Below, piece by piece: positions 49,142 through 55,703 of a stretch of DNA of 55,703 nt. Made by a program: the position numbers and the translations under genes. Each line of letters begins with the position of its first letter. Position 1 is the stretch's first letter. The notes under the pieces are model-generated. The model was not told the origin of the DNA and did no database searches. It saw only the letters and a list, made by a program, of their open reading frames with translations. Origin of the DNA: Fimbriimonadales bacterium (lineage in GTDB: Bacteria; Armatimonadota; Fimbriimonadia; Fimbriimonadales; Fimbriimonadaceae). Location: the NCBI GenBank assembly GCA_026418055.1, contig JAOACB010000014.1:1-55703 (forward strand), written 5' to 3'.

Positions 49142-50193
49142 GACAAGCGATCAGCAACCTGCACACGAACCACCTCGGGATCGCGTTCAACCATGCTCTG
49201 GGAACACAACCCGAGCAATGGATCGAGGACAAGGAGAGGAGGAACCGGGCCAAGGAGGAGCTCATCGAGAGGCTTGTTGGGATTTGCCCGGATCCGATGC
49301 CCTACAGGAGCTACCTCGAGGAGCTTCGCTCCGTGCTGGGCGATCCGATCGAGGTGCGCTTCGCCGGACCCTTGGCGGTGGGGCTGGGTCAGGGACACCT
49401 GCTCGAACAGGGCCTGACTCTGCACTGGCTCTTCGGCACACCGCTGATCCACGGCTCGGCGGTCAAGGGCTTGTGCCTGAGGGAGGCTCTGCTTCAGTGC
49501 GGCCTGCTCGAAGCCGCCGAGCAGGCTGCCAGGCTTCACCCTGCGAGGATTCTCGACTTTGGGTTGCTCATCGAGCGCCTCGAGAGCCACGGCAGGCACG
49601 ACGAGGCCGAGCGGGCCCGCGGCCTGCAGCAGGTGTTCGGAGACCCCGAGGGCTCGGGCCAAGTGCGCTTCCACGACGCGCTGTGGGTGCCGGACGGCAA
49701 GGCGCCCCTGGTCGCGGACGTCACCACGCCCCACAATCAGAAGTGGTACATGCCGGAGAGCAACGGCGCGCGACCGTTGCCCGACGACATGCTCCCTCCG
49801 ATCCCCGTCAAGAACCTCGTGGTCCGACCCGGCAGCCAGTTCCTCTTCTGGGTCGTCCCTCGGCACGACGAGTGGCGCGAGCCGTTGACCAAGCTTCTCC
49901 TTTCGGCGCTTCAGAACCTCGGGATCGGAGCCAAGACCAATTCCGGCTACGGAGCCGCGTTCCCCTCCGTCGCCAGCGCAACCCCGCGGCGAGTCCAAGG
50001 AGATGCGGCGGACTTCGAAGGTGGCAAACCGGTGCAGGGACAGTTCACGCGGCGGGGCGTGCAGGCCATCTTGCAGCTGCCTCGGGGCGATTCCCTGGTC
50101 ATCGTCAATCCCGAGGCTTGCGGAGACGCGGTCGGCAAGAAGTTCCGCGGGCGTGCGAAGGGCAACCAAGTTTGGATCGACGGGCAGGCCTAG
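49138..50193 (+). CDS. cmr6: Type III-B CRISPR RAMP protein Cmr6
   Basis: Cas7-type RAMP capping the 3' side of the Cmr backbone. The 351-residue protein has FGTPLIHGSAVKGLCLREAL and the Gly-rich loop NLGIGAKTNSGYGAAF. An N-terminal helical region (about 1-70) and a C-terminal OB-like tail (from 290, QFTRRGVQAILQLPRGDSLV) are extra. Last gene of the operon; 31 bases separate its stop from that of the convergent ABC transporter gene. Confidence 0.9.
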   Translation: MRQAISNLHTNHLGIAFNHALGTQPEQWIEDKERRNRAKEELIERLVGICPDPMPYRSYLEELRSVLGDPIEVRFAGPLAVGLGQGHLLEQGLTLHWLFGTPLIHGSAVKGLCLREALLQCGLLEAAEQAARLHPARILDFGLLIERLESHGRHDEAERARGLQQVFGDPEGSGQVRFHDALWVPDGKAPLVADVTTPHNQKWYMPESNGARPLPDDMLPPIPVKNLVVRPGSQFLFWVVPRHDEWREPLTKLLLSALQNLGIGAKTNSGYGAAFPSVASATPRRVQGDAADFEGGKPVQGQFTRRGVQAILQLPRGDSLVIVNPEACGDAVGKKFRGRAKGNQVWIDGQA

Positions 50194-50224
50194 CTCCGCA
50201 GGCCGGCCCGGACAGGTCCGTGAT

Positions 50225-51157
50225 TCAGGGCGTGTCCGCCTTCCCAGCTTGGAACAGCTTCTGCAGACCGATGAACGCCAACAGCAACAGGCCCACGGCG
50301 ATGCGCGTCCACCAAGAGCTCAGAGTTCCCTCGAAGGAGATCACCGTCTGGATCGTTCCCAGGATCAGCACGCCCAGCAGCGTGCCGAACAGATGGCCCA
50401 CGCCGCCCGTCAGCAGCGTGCCGCCGATCACCGCCGCGGCGATCGCATCCAGCTCCAGCGTCATGCCCGAGTTCGCGTTCCCGGAGAGCGTGTAGAACGC
50501 GAACACCACGCCGCCCAGCGACGAGCAGAAGCCGCTGAGCGCGTACACCTGCGCCTTCACCCGCCGCACCGGCAACCCCATGAGCAACGCCGACTGCTCG
50601 TTGCCTCCCACAGCGTACACCGCCCTGCCGAACGGCCGGAAGTTCGCCAAGTACACGCCCAGCAGCAGAACGGCCACGAACAACCCCGGAGCGACCCACT
50701 TGCTGTGCCCCAAAGCCTCGAACAGCGGGTCGTCGATGCGCAGAGCCTCCATGCTGATCACCAGCGCCAGCCCGCGCAGCAGGAACATGCCCGCGAGGGT
50801 CACCAAGAACGGCGGAAGACTGTACCACGCGATCAAGGCACCCATCCCCAGCCCGAACAGCGTGCCGATCGCCAGGGCCAGCGCGATCGCCAGCCACCCC
50901 GGCACACCGGCCTGCATCAGCGTCGCGCAGAACACCCCGACGAAGCCGATCATCGCGCCCACCGACAGGTCGATGCCGCCGGACACGATCACGAACGTCA
51001 CGCCGATCGCCGCCAAGCCTAGGAAGGCGTTGTCGCGCAACAGGTTCAGGAACACGTCGAAGCTGAAGAAGTGCTCGTAGCGCAGCGACGCCCCCGTCAC
51101 CGCCAGAACGAACACCGCCAGGGTGGCCCACACGGGCAGGTTCGAGCGCCGGAACAT
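50225..51157 (-). CDS. Sugar ABC transporter permease, YjfF-like
   Basis: A 310-residue inner-membrane permease of the BPD_transp_2 class (ribose/galactofuranose type), with eight or more hydrophobic segments and the motif SGGIDLSVGAMIGFVG that contacts the ATPase. Starts 2 bases after the stop of the first permease gene. The best match in layout is YjfF of the galactofuranose system; the actual sugar is unknown. No periplasmic binding protein gene adjoins the operon. Confidence 0.88.
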   Translation of the reverse strand: MFRRSNLPVWATLAVFVLAVTGASLRYEHFFSFDVFLNLLRDNAFLGLAAIGVTFVIVSGGIDLSVGAMIGFVGVFCATLMQAGVPGWLAIALALAIGTLFGLGMGALIAWYSLPPFLVTLAGMFLLRGLALVISMEALRIDDPLFEALGHSKWVAPGLFVAVLLLGVYLANFRPFGRAVYAVGGNEQSALLMGLPVRRVKAQVYALSGFCSSLGGVVFAFYTLSGNANSGMTLELDAIAAAVIGGTLLTGGVGHLFGTLLGVLILGTIQTVISFEGTLSSWWTRIAVGLLLLAFIGLQKLFQAGKADTP

Positions 51158-51159
51158 CC

Positions 51160-52143
51160 TCACGCCGCAGCCCTCCTCGCCAGAACCTTCGCGCGGAACT
51201 CCTCGCTCTGCAGCAGGCACACGAGCAGCACCGCCACGGCCTTCACCACCAGAGTCCACTGCACGGGCACTCCCTTGGTCAGGATCGTTGTGGTCAGCGT
51301 CTGCAGGATCAGCGCACCGACCACGGTGCCGAGCAGGGTGAACCTCCCTCCGGTCATCGCGGTGCCGCCCGCCACCACCGCCAGGATCGCGTCCAGCTCG
51401 AGGTACAGCCCGGCGTTGTTGGCGTCGGCGGCCTTGGTGAAGCTGCACACGATCAGGCCCGCCACCGCCGAGCCCACTCCCGCGACCAGGTACGCCCCCA
51501 GCTTGATCCATCGCACCGGCACGCCGGAGAGCAACGCCGCGCGCTCGTTGTCTCCCACAGCCTCCACCATCGTGCCGAAGGCCGTCCAGCGCGCCAGAAC
51601 CGCCACCAGAGCCAAGCCGGCGGCCGCGACCATCACCGGATTCGGCATGCCCCACACCGAACCTCCGGCCACCGAAGCCAGGCCGGGATCCTGGAAGGTG
51701 ATGATCTGTCCGTCCGTCAGCAGCTGCGCGATGCCACGCCCGCTCACCATCAGCACGAGCGTGGCCACCATCGGCTGGATGCCGAGCACCGACACCAACA
51801 GCCCGTTCCACGCGCCCAGCGCCAGGCCGACCCCTATGGCCACCATCGCCACCTGCGCCAGCGGCGCCTGGCCCTTGGTCACCATCAGCGCGGCCACGGC
51901 TCCCGAGATCGCCACCACCGAGCCCACCGACAGGTCCACGCCCTTCGTGGCGATCACCAGCGTCATCCCCAGAGCCGCCAGCAGCACCGGCGAACTGTGG
52001 TTCAGCACGTCGATCAGGCTGCCGTACAGCCTGCCGTCCCGAACTCCCACGTGGAAAAATCCGGGCGTCAGAGCCAGGTTCGCTGCGAGCAGCAGAACCA
52101 GCGCCAAGAGCGTCCAAACGGTGGGGTGCAACGATCTACGCAT
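51160..52143 (-). CDS. Sugar ABC transporter permease, YtfT-like
   Basis: A 327-residue polytopic permease of the same class, with TKGVDLSVGSVVAISGAVAA as the coupling motif and LDAILAVVAGGTAMTGGRFT near the C-terminus. It overlaps the ATPase gene by 8 bases. Two different permeases with one double ATPase is the YtfRT-YjfF arrangement. Confidence 0.88.
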   Translation of the reverse strand: MRRSLHPTVWTLLALVLLLAANLALTPGFFHVGVRDGRLYGSLIDVLNHSSPVLLAALGMTLVIATKGVDLSVGSVVAISGAVAALMVTKGQAPLAQVAMVAIGVGLALGAWNGLLVSVLGIQPMVATLVLMVSGRGIAQLLTDGQIITFQDPGLASVAGGSVWGMPNPVMVAAAGLALVAVLARWTAFGTMVEAVGDNERAALLSGVPVRWIKLGAYLVAGVGSAVAGLIVCSFTKAADANNAGLYLELDAILAVVAGGTAMTGGRFTLLGTVVGALILQTLTTTILTKGVPVQWTLVVKAVAVLLVCLLQSEEFRAKVLARRAAA

Positions 52144-53659
52144 CGCCGCCTCCTGCGATCGTCCTCAGGATCTCCCCGGTTTCCACCCCCGCGCCCTCCA
52201 GCGATCCCACCTGCCTCCTGTCGCGCAGCACGCACACACGGTGGCAAGCCCGAACCACCTCCTCCAGCTCGGAGGAGATGAACAGCATGCCCAACCCCTG
52301 CCTGCGCAGGTCCGCCATCAGCCGCTCGATCTCCGCCTTCGAGCCCACGTCGATGCCACGCGTCGGCTCGTCCAGAATCAGGAAGCGCGGCTCGCTGGCC
52401 AGCCAGCGAGCCAGGATCACCTTCTGCTGGTTGCCTCCGCTCAGCGTTCCCACGGCTTTCTCGGCGTCGGGAGTCGCGATTCCCAGCGCCTCGATGAACC
52501 GGTTGGCCAGCTCCCGCTGCCTCTTGGGACTGAGCCGACGGAGCCACCCCCGTCTGGCCTGCAGCGCCAGAGCGATGTTCTCCCGCACGCTCAGACTCGG
52601 GACGATCCCCGCGCTCTTCCGGTCCTCGGGACAGAACCCGAACCTCAGGCGCAGGGCGTGGCGGGGCGACCGGATCCTGACCCGCCGACCCTCCAGCCGC
52701 ACCTCTCCCCGGTCCGGACGGTCCGCACCGAACAGCAGCCTCGCGGCCTCCGTGCGCCCGCTCCCCAGAAGGCCCGCCAGCCCCACCGTCTCGCCGGGCC
52801 TCACCTCGAGCGTCACCCCCTCGACCGCTCCGCGGCGACCCAGGTCGCGAACCTCCAGCATCGGCGGCGCGCCGGGGGCCGGATCCGGCCTGCGGCTCAG
52901 GCTCTGCTCGTCCACTTCCCTGCCCAGCATCAACGAGACCAACCTCAGACGGGTGGTCTCGGCGGCGGGAAGCTCGCCGACCAGCCTGCCGTTCCGTAGC
53001 ACGGTGAACCGATCGCTCACAGCGAACACCTGATCCAGGAAGTGCGACACGAAAAGGATTCCCAAGCCCTCCTCGCGCAGGCGGCGCATCACCCCGAACA
53101 GGCTCTCCACCTCGCGCGCATCCAGGCTCGAGGTCGGCTCGTCGAGCACCAGCACCCTCGCGTTCTGGTCCAAGGCCCGTGCGATCGCCACCATCTGCTG
53201 GACCGCCAGCGAGTGCGATCCCAAGGTGGAGGCCGGGTCCACGCAAACGTCCAGCCGCTCCAGCGCCTCCGCCGCCCGACGGTTGGCCTCGCGCCAGTCG
53301 ATCCGGCCGCGTCGAAGCGGTTCCCGGCCCAGCACGAAGTTCTCCGCGACGGTCAGGTAGGGCACCAAGTTGACCTCTTGGTATACCGTGCTGATGCCGA
53401 GCGCCACGGCGTCGTGCGCCGAGCGCGGCCGGATCCGCCTGCCCTGCAGCTCGATCGTCCCCGCCTCCGGCTGGTGCACGCCGGTCAATACCTTGATGAG
53501 CGTCGACTTCCCGGCGCCGTTCTCGCCCATGAGCGAGTGGATCTCCCCCGCACGAAGGGTGAAGTCCACGCCGTCCAGCGCCACCACTCCCGGAAATTCC
53601 TTGCGGATGCCCCTCAGTCGCAGCAGCTCGGGGGCGCTCCGCGCCGCATCCCCGTCCAT
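52136..53659 (-). CDS. Sugar ABC transporter ATP-binding protein, YtfR-like
   Basis: A 507-residue ATPase with two nucleotide-binding domains. First domain: Walker A GENGAGKSTLIK, Walker B VLVLDEPTSSLD, with the signature reduced to SLAVQQMVAIAR. Second domain: degenerate Walker A GLLGSGRTEAARL, signature LSGGNQQKVILARWL, Walker B FLILDEPTRGIDVG. This asymmetry is normal for the ribose/galactose class. ATG at 53659 is preferred because the family begins here; its ribosome-binding site is weak. Divergent from cas2, 146 bases apart; its place inside the CRISPR locus is unusual. Confidence 0.9.
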   Translation of the reverse strand: MDGDAARSAPELLRLRGIRKEFPGVVALDGVDFTLRAGEIHSLMGENGAGKSTLIKVLTGVHQPEAGTIELQGRRIRPRSAHDAVALGISTVYQEVNLVPYLTVAENFVLGREPLRRGRIDWREANRRAAEALERLDVCVDPASTLGSHSLAVQQMVAIARALDQNARVLVLDEPTSSLDAREVESLFGVMRRLREEGLGILFVSHFLDQVFAVSDRFTVLRNGRLVGELPAAETTRLRLVSLMLGREVDEQSLSRRPDPAPGAPPMLEVRDLGRRGAVEGVTLEVRPGETVGLAGLLGSGRTEAARLLFGADRPDRGEVRLEGRRVRIRSPRHALRLRFGFCPEDRKSAGIVPSLSVRENIALALQARRGWLRRLSPKRQRELANRFIEALGIATPDAEKAVGTLSGGNQQKVILARWLASEPRFLILDEPTRGIDVGSKAEIERLMADLRRQGLGMLFISSELEEVVRACHRVCVLRDRRQVGSLEGAGVETGEILRTIAGGGDA

Positions 53660-53805
53660 CGGCTCGCTTTTACTCCAAACCCGCCTCGAAAGTCCCGCGC
53701 GCCGACCTTCGCGCAAACCGGCATGGTTGCCTGCATCCCCAGAGGCCCGATTCCGGTGGTACCGAAGGAAGGAGGCGGCCGTGGCGCCGAGGCCGCGATG
53801 GGAGC

Positions 53806-54120
53806 ATGTGGCTGTTGCTCACGTTCGATCTGCCCATGGAAACCAAGGTCCAGCGCCGAAGCTACCGCCGCTTGGTGCATCGCCTCCATCGCTGGGGTTT
53901 CCGGCGCATGCAGCTCAGCGTGTTCGCGCGCTTCGTCCGAGGCGACGAGCAGGCGAAGCTCTTCGAGCTGTACCTTCGAACGCACTGCCCGCCCGAGGGC
54001 GAAATCCGCCTCATAAGACTCACGGACGCGCAGTACGACGCGATGGTGGTGATCCGGGGTGGAGCCCGGGTCCAGCCGGAGGACCAGCCCGATCAGTTCG
54101 AGCTGTTCGGCGACTCCTGA
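53806..54120 (+). CDS. cas2: CRISPR-associated endoribonuclease-like Cas2, type II-like
   Basis: Structural partner of Cas1 in spacer integration. The 104-residue protein has the ferredoxin-like fold pattern with LLLTFDLPMETKVQRRSYRR (metal Asp in FDLP), GFRRMQLSVFARF, IRLIRLTDAQYDAM and a C-terminal PDQFELF. The FDLPxxTKxxRxxYRxF start, the TDxQ strand and the QxELF tail are features I associate with the Cas2 of type II systems rather than typical type III neighbours. ATG at 53806 has only a very close GGGAG upstream. Confidence 0.9.
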   Translation: MWLLLTFDLPMETKVQRRSYRRLVHRLHRWGFRRMQLSVFARFVRGDEQAKLFELYLRTHCPPEGEIRLIRLTDAQYDAMVVIRGGARVQPEDQPDQFELFGDS

Positions 54121-54324
54121 GCCTGCTTCCGGCGGGGGGACGGCTCTTGGAGCTCGAGCCCCATGCTGGCTTCTGGTTCCGAAGGCGCCGCGCCTCGGCA
54201 AGGCGGTCCGCGGCGGCGCAGCGGGTGCCCTGCCCCTTGGGCCGCCCGAAACCCGCGCGGCCCTCTCTGCGACGCTGGGCCACCTCGCCCGTTCGGCACG
54301 CTTCTTGCCGCAAGGCACCGCACG
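54121..54324 (+). other. Unexplained 204-base gap between cas2 and cas1
   Basis: cas1 and cas2 usually touch. Here 204 GC-rich bases lie between. The cas1 frame stays open back to an ATG at 54163, which would add 54 residues (Arg/Pro/Gly-rich, unlike any Cas1). All three forward frames are largely open, as expected from GC content. I see no promoter or clear hairpin. Confidence 0.5.
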
Positions 54325-55308
54325 GTGGCCCTGCAGGACATCTTCATCGAGGCCCATCAGTCCGAACTCCGCTCCGAGGGAGGCCTGTTCCGCGTGGTGC
54401 GCCAAGGCGACACGCTCGGCGCCGTGCCCGAGGGCCTTGTGCGAGGGGTGTGGCTCCTCCCGGGCTGCTCCCTCTCCCGCCGTGCGCTCGACCGGCTCGC
54501 CGCCAATCGCACCCCCTGCGCGTTCCTTTCGGAGTCGGGCCGCCTGCAGGCATGCCTGCTGTATCCGGAAACGGTCCACCTCGAGGCCCGGCTGGGCCAG
54601 GTGCGGGCGTTCACCGATCCCCAGATGCGCCTTGGGTTCGCCTCGCGGATCGTCGCGGCGAAGCTCGCCTCCCAGCGCCTCTTCCACCGCTCGCTCCAGA
54701 AGAGGGGCTTGGTGGCAGCCCTCCCCAAGTCGCTGGGCGCGGCCCCCACAGCGCCCGATCTCGAGACCCTTCGAGGAGTCGAGGGTGCGGCGGCGCGGGA
54801 TGCGTTCTCGCTGCTCATGGAGGCTGCGCCCACGCAATGGAGGTCTCCGGGCCGATCCTACCGACCCCCGACCGACCCTGCCAACGCGCTGCTCAGCCTG
54901 GGATACAGCCTGGCCACCTCGGCAACCCTTGCCTTCCTCCTTGCCGAGGGTCTCGACCCGTTCCTCGGCATGCTCCATCAGCCGCACCACTCGATGCCTG
55001 CCTTGGCCGTCGACTTGGTGGAGCCGTTTCGGGCTCCGCTGGCCGAGGCGTGGTTTCTGCGCGTGGCGCGGTCCGGCATGCTCCAACCCTCCGACTTTGA
55101 GCCCGCCGAACAAGGCGGCTGCCGCCTGGCCAACCGCGACCTGTTCCGCGCCTGCGTCCGCTCCTTCGCCGAGGCCTGGACGTCCGACCTGGTCGGTTGC
55201 CGGCTGGGTGCCGCCAAGACCGCGCGGGACGCCATGCTGGCCTTCGTCCGCTCGGCTCGGGAGGCGTTCTCCGCCGGCGATCCCGAACGCATCCTGCTGC
55301 CGCGGTGA
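54325..55308 (+). CDS. cas1: CRISPR-associated integrase Cas1, one catalytic Glu apparently replaced
   Basis: Metal-dependent integrase that inserts spacers. The family start aligns with GTG at 54325 (ALQDIFIEAHQSELRSEGG), giving 327 residues; an ATG at 54163 would add an unrelated extension. The N-terminal beta domain includes VRQGDTLGAVPEG and RTPCAFLSESGRL; the core has NALLSLGYSLATSATLAF, GLDPFLGMLH, LAVDLVEPFRAP. By alignment to the usual NALLSxGYxLLxxEV pattern, the first metal ligand Glu is Ala200; His218, Asp230 and Glu233 are present. The core resembles type II Cas1. It may be inactive or use another acid. Confidence 0.88.
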   Translation: MALQDIFIEAHQSELRSEGGLFRVVRQGDTLGAVPEGLVRGVWLLPGCSLSRRALDRLAANRTPCAFLSESGRLQACLLYPETVHLEARLGQVRAFTDPQMRLGFASRIVAAKLASQRLFHRSLQKRGLVAALPKSLGAAPTAPDLETLRGVEGAAARDAFSLLMEAAPTQWRSPGRSYRPPTDPANALLSLGYSLATSATLAFLLAEGLDPFLGMLHQPHHSMPALAVDLVEPFRAPLAEAWFLRVARSGMLQPSDFEPAEQGGCRLANRDLFRACVRSFAEAWTSDLVGCRLGAAKTARDAMLAFVRSAREAFSAGDPERILLPR

Positions 55309-55605
55309 CGTTGCGCCGCCTCGCCCGGCATGGTTCTTAACAATCGGTGGCAAAATCCGCGGTTTTTGGGTTCTTGATGATCCGAAAACTTGAATCCTCT
55401 TCAGCTTTTGCCCGCCTTGCAGGAAGATTCTTCTTGTTTGGAGCCTAACTGTGGAGTGCCACGGTTTGGGAGGGATCGGGGGCGTCGGGAACCTGAGGCG
55501 GTTTCAAAAGGCGGCATTTTTCTTTCGAAATTCGGAACAGGGTGGCAAAACGCCGCTCGGAGAGCTTGCGCCAGGTTCGAAAAGGGTGTAGACTCCAGTC
55601 ATAGG
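55309..55605 (+). promoter_or_regulatory. CRISPR leader
   Basis: About 300 bases between cas1 and the first repeat, poorer in GC than the surrounding genes, with A and T runs (for example 55353-55366, 55516-55531). No gene. A 10-base direct repeat GGTGGCAAAA occurs at 55346-55355 and 55541-55550. The promoter for the array is at its right end. Confidence 0.75.
55566..55594 (+). promoter_or_regulatory. Promoter of the CRISPR array
   Basis: TTGCGC (55566-55571), 17 bases, TAGACT (55589-55594). The expected start near 55601 is about 5 bases before the first repeat, so the primary transcript would begin almost at the repeat. Confidence 0.6.
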
Positions 55606-55703
55606 GTCTCAGGGGAAACCCTGGGGCCGTGAGTTGAAACCTTGGGGCAGACCACGAGCACCCTGTCCTGAGGTTCCAGAAGTCTCAGGGGAAACCCTGG
55701 GGC
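55606..55703 (+). CRISPR. Start of a CRISPR array, cut by the window end
   Basis: The first repeat is 55606-55640 (35 bases, beginning GTCTCAGGGGAAACCCTGGG and ending GTTGAAAC); spacer 1 is 55641-55681 (41 bases); the second repeat starts at 55682 and matches for all 22 bases left in the window. The repeat contains CAGGG-GAAA-CCCTG, a 5-bp hairpin, and ends in GTTGAAAC, the usual 8-nt tag of Cas6-processed type I and III crRNAs. The array is read rightwards. The repeat length of 35 could be off by one because only one complete copy is seen. Confidence 0.9.

Noticed and set aside
43733-50193. A cas6 gene or CARF-domain effector within the cmr operon
   Set aside because: Every gene in the operon is accounted for as cmr1 to cmr6; there are no gaps large enough for another gene.
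53781-54300. GTG-started open frame at 53781 with a good AGGAGG site upstream of cas2
   Set aside because: It overlaps cas2 in another frame and encodes an Arg/Pro-rich sequence without any motif; cas2 is the real gene.
54163-54324. Upstream ATG as the true cas1 start
   Set aside because: The added 54 residues are Arg/Pro/Gly-rich and unlike Cas1; the GTG at 54325 matches the family's N-terminus. Kept only as a note.
55390-55632. An 80-codon open frame across the CRISPR leader and first repeat
   Set aside because: It reads through the array promoter and the repeat and has no recognisable motif; the leader and repeat explain the sequence better.

Overview
This is a high-GC bacterial chromosome segment of 55.7 kb, densely coded on both strands. 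It mixes universal housekeeping genes with an accessory CRISPR-Cas locus at the right end. No rRNA or other phylogenetic marker allows a firm assignment. Recurrent TANNNT -10 boxes sitting 6-8 nt before start codons, a cysteine-free L31, a short alpha-glucan phosphorylase and an HD-GYP protein would fit a group such as Armatimonadota (Fimbriimonadia-like), but this is an inference of low to moderate strength.

Left edge (1-1937): no intact protein gene. Bases 1-590 carry four copies of a paired-hairpin, BIME-like repeat that abuts the decayed remains of a zinc-ribbon protein gene. Then come a tRNA-Lys(CTT) on the minus strand and about 790 bases with nothing recognisable.

1938-8261: a small unknown protein and a GNAT acetyltransferase; a Spy/CpxP-like periplasmic protein (minus); the operon rpoZ-dnaJ-prmA-rsmE (transcription, chaperone, methylation of L11 and 16S rRNA); an SMP-30 sugar lactonase and an FAH-family hydrolase, probably acting in sugar-acid catabolism.

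8271-14533 (minus): fusA with a long leader that may hold a leader peptide and attenuator; rpsG and rpsL with their own strong promoter and terminator; then rhaB-rhaA for L-rhamnose breakdown.

14606-27261: lysS; leuD with a DUF192 lipoprotein; trpE; glgP, a large secreted protein and a TPR protein; an orphan livF; rimI-tsaD (N-acetylation of S18 and t6A tRNA modification); a XerC/D recombinase at the end of the next operon.

27240-32737 (minus): a secreted protein, an HD-GYP membrane protein, a degenerate relative of it, a GT39-like membrane glycosyltransferase and xerD, overlapping one another; then infC-rpmI-rplT, whose infC has no standard start codon and overlaps rpmI by 86 nt.

32876-43674: a FadN-like fusion that has lost its catalytic motifs, a PpiC/SurA-type chaperone and mazG (plus); glyA and a DUF255 thioredoxin protein fused to a DsbD-alpha-like domain (minus); rpmE (minus); ppdK (plus), ended by a strong terminator.

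43809-55703: a complete type III-B effector operon (cmr1, cas10/cmr2 without HD domain, cmr3, cmr4, cmr5, cmr6). A convergent sugar ABC transporter (two permeases and an ATPase, no binding protein) follows, then cas2 and cas1 of a type II-like lineage, a leader with a clear promoter, and the first repeats of a CRISPR array that runs off the window. Cas1 appears to carry Ala in place of the first catalytic Glu. No cas6 and no CARF effector are present in the window, so crRNA processing and any cyclic oligoadenylate response must depend on genes elsewhere.
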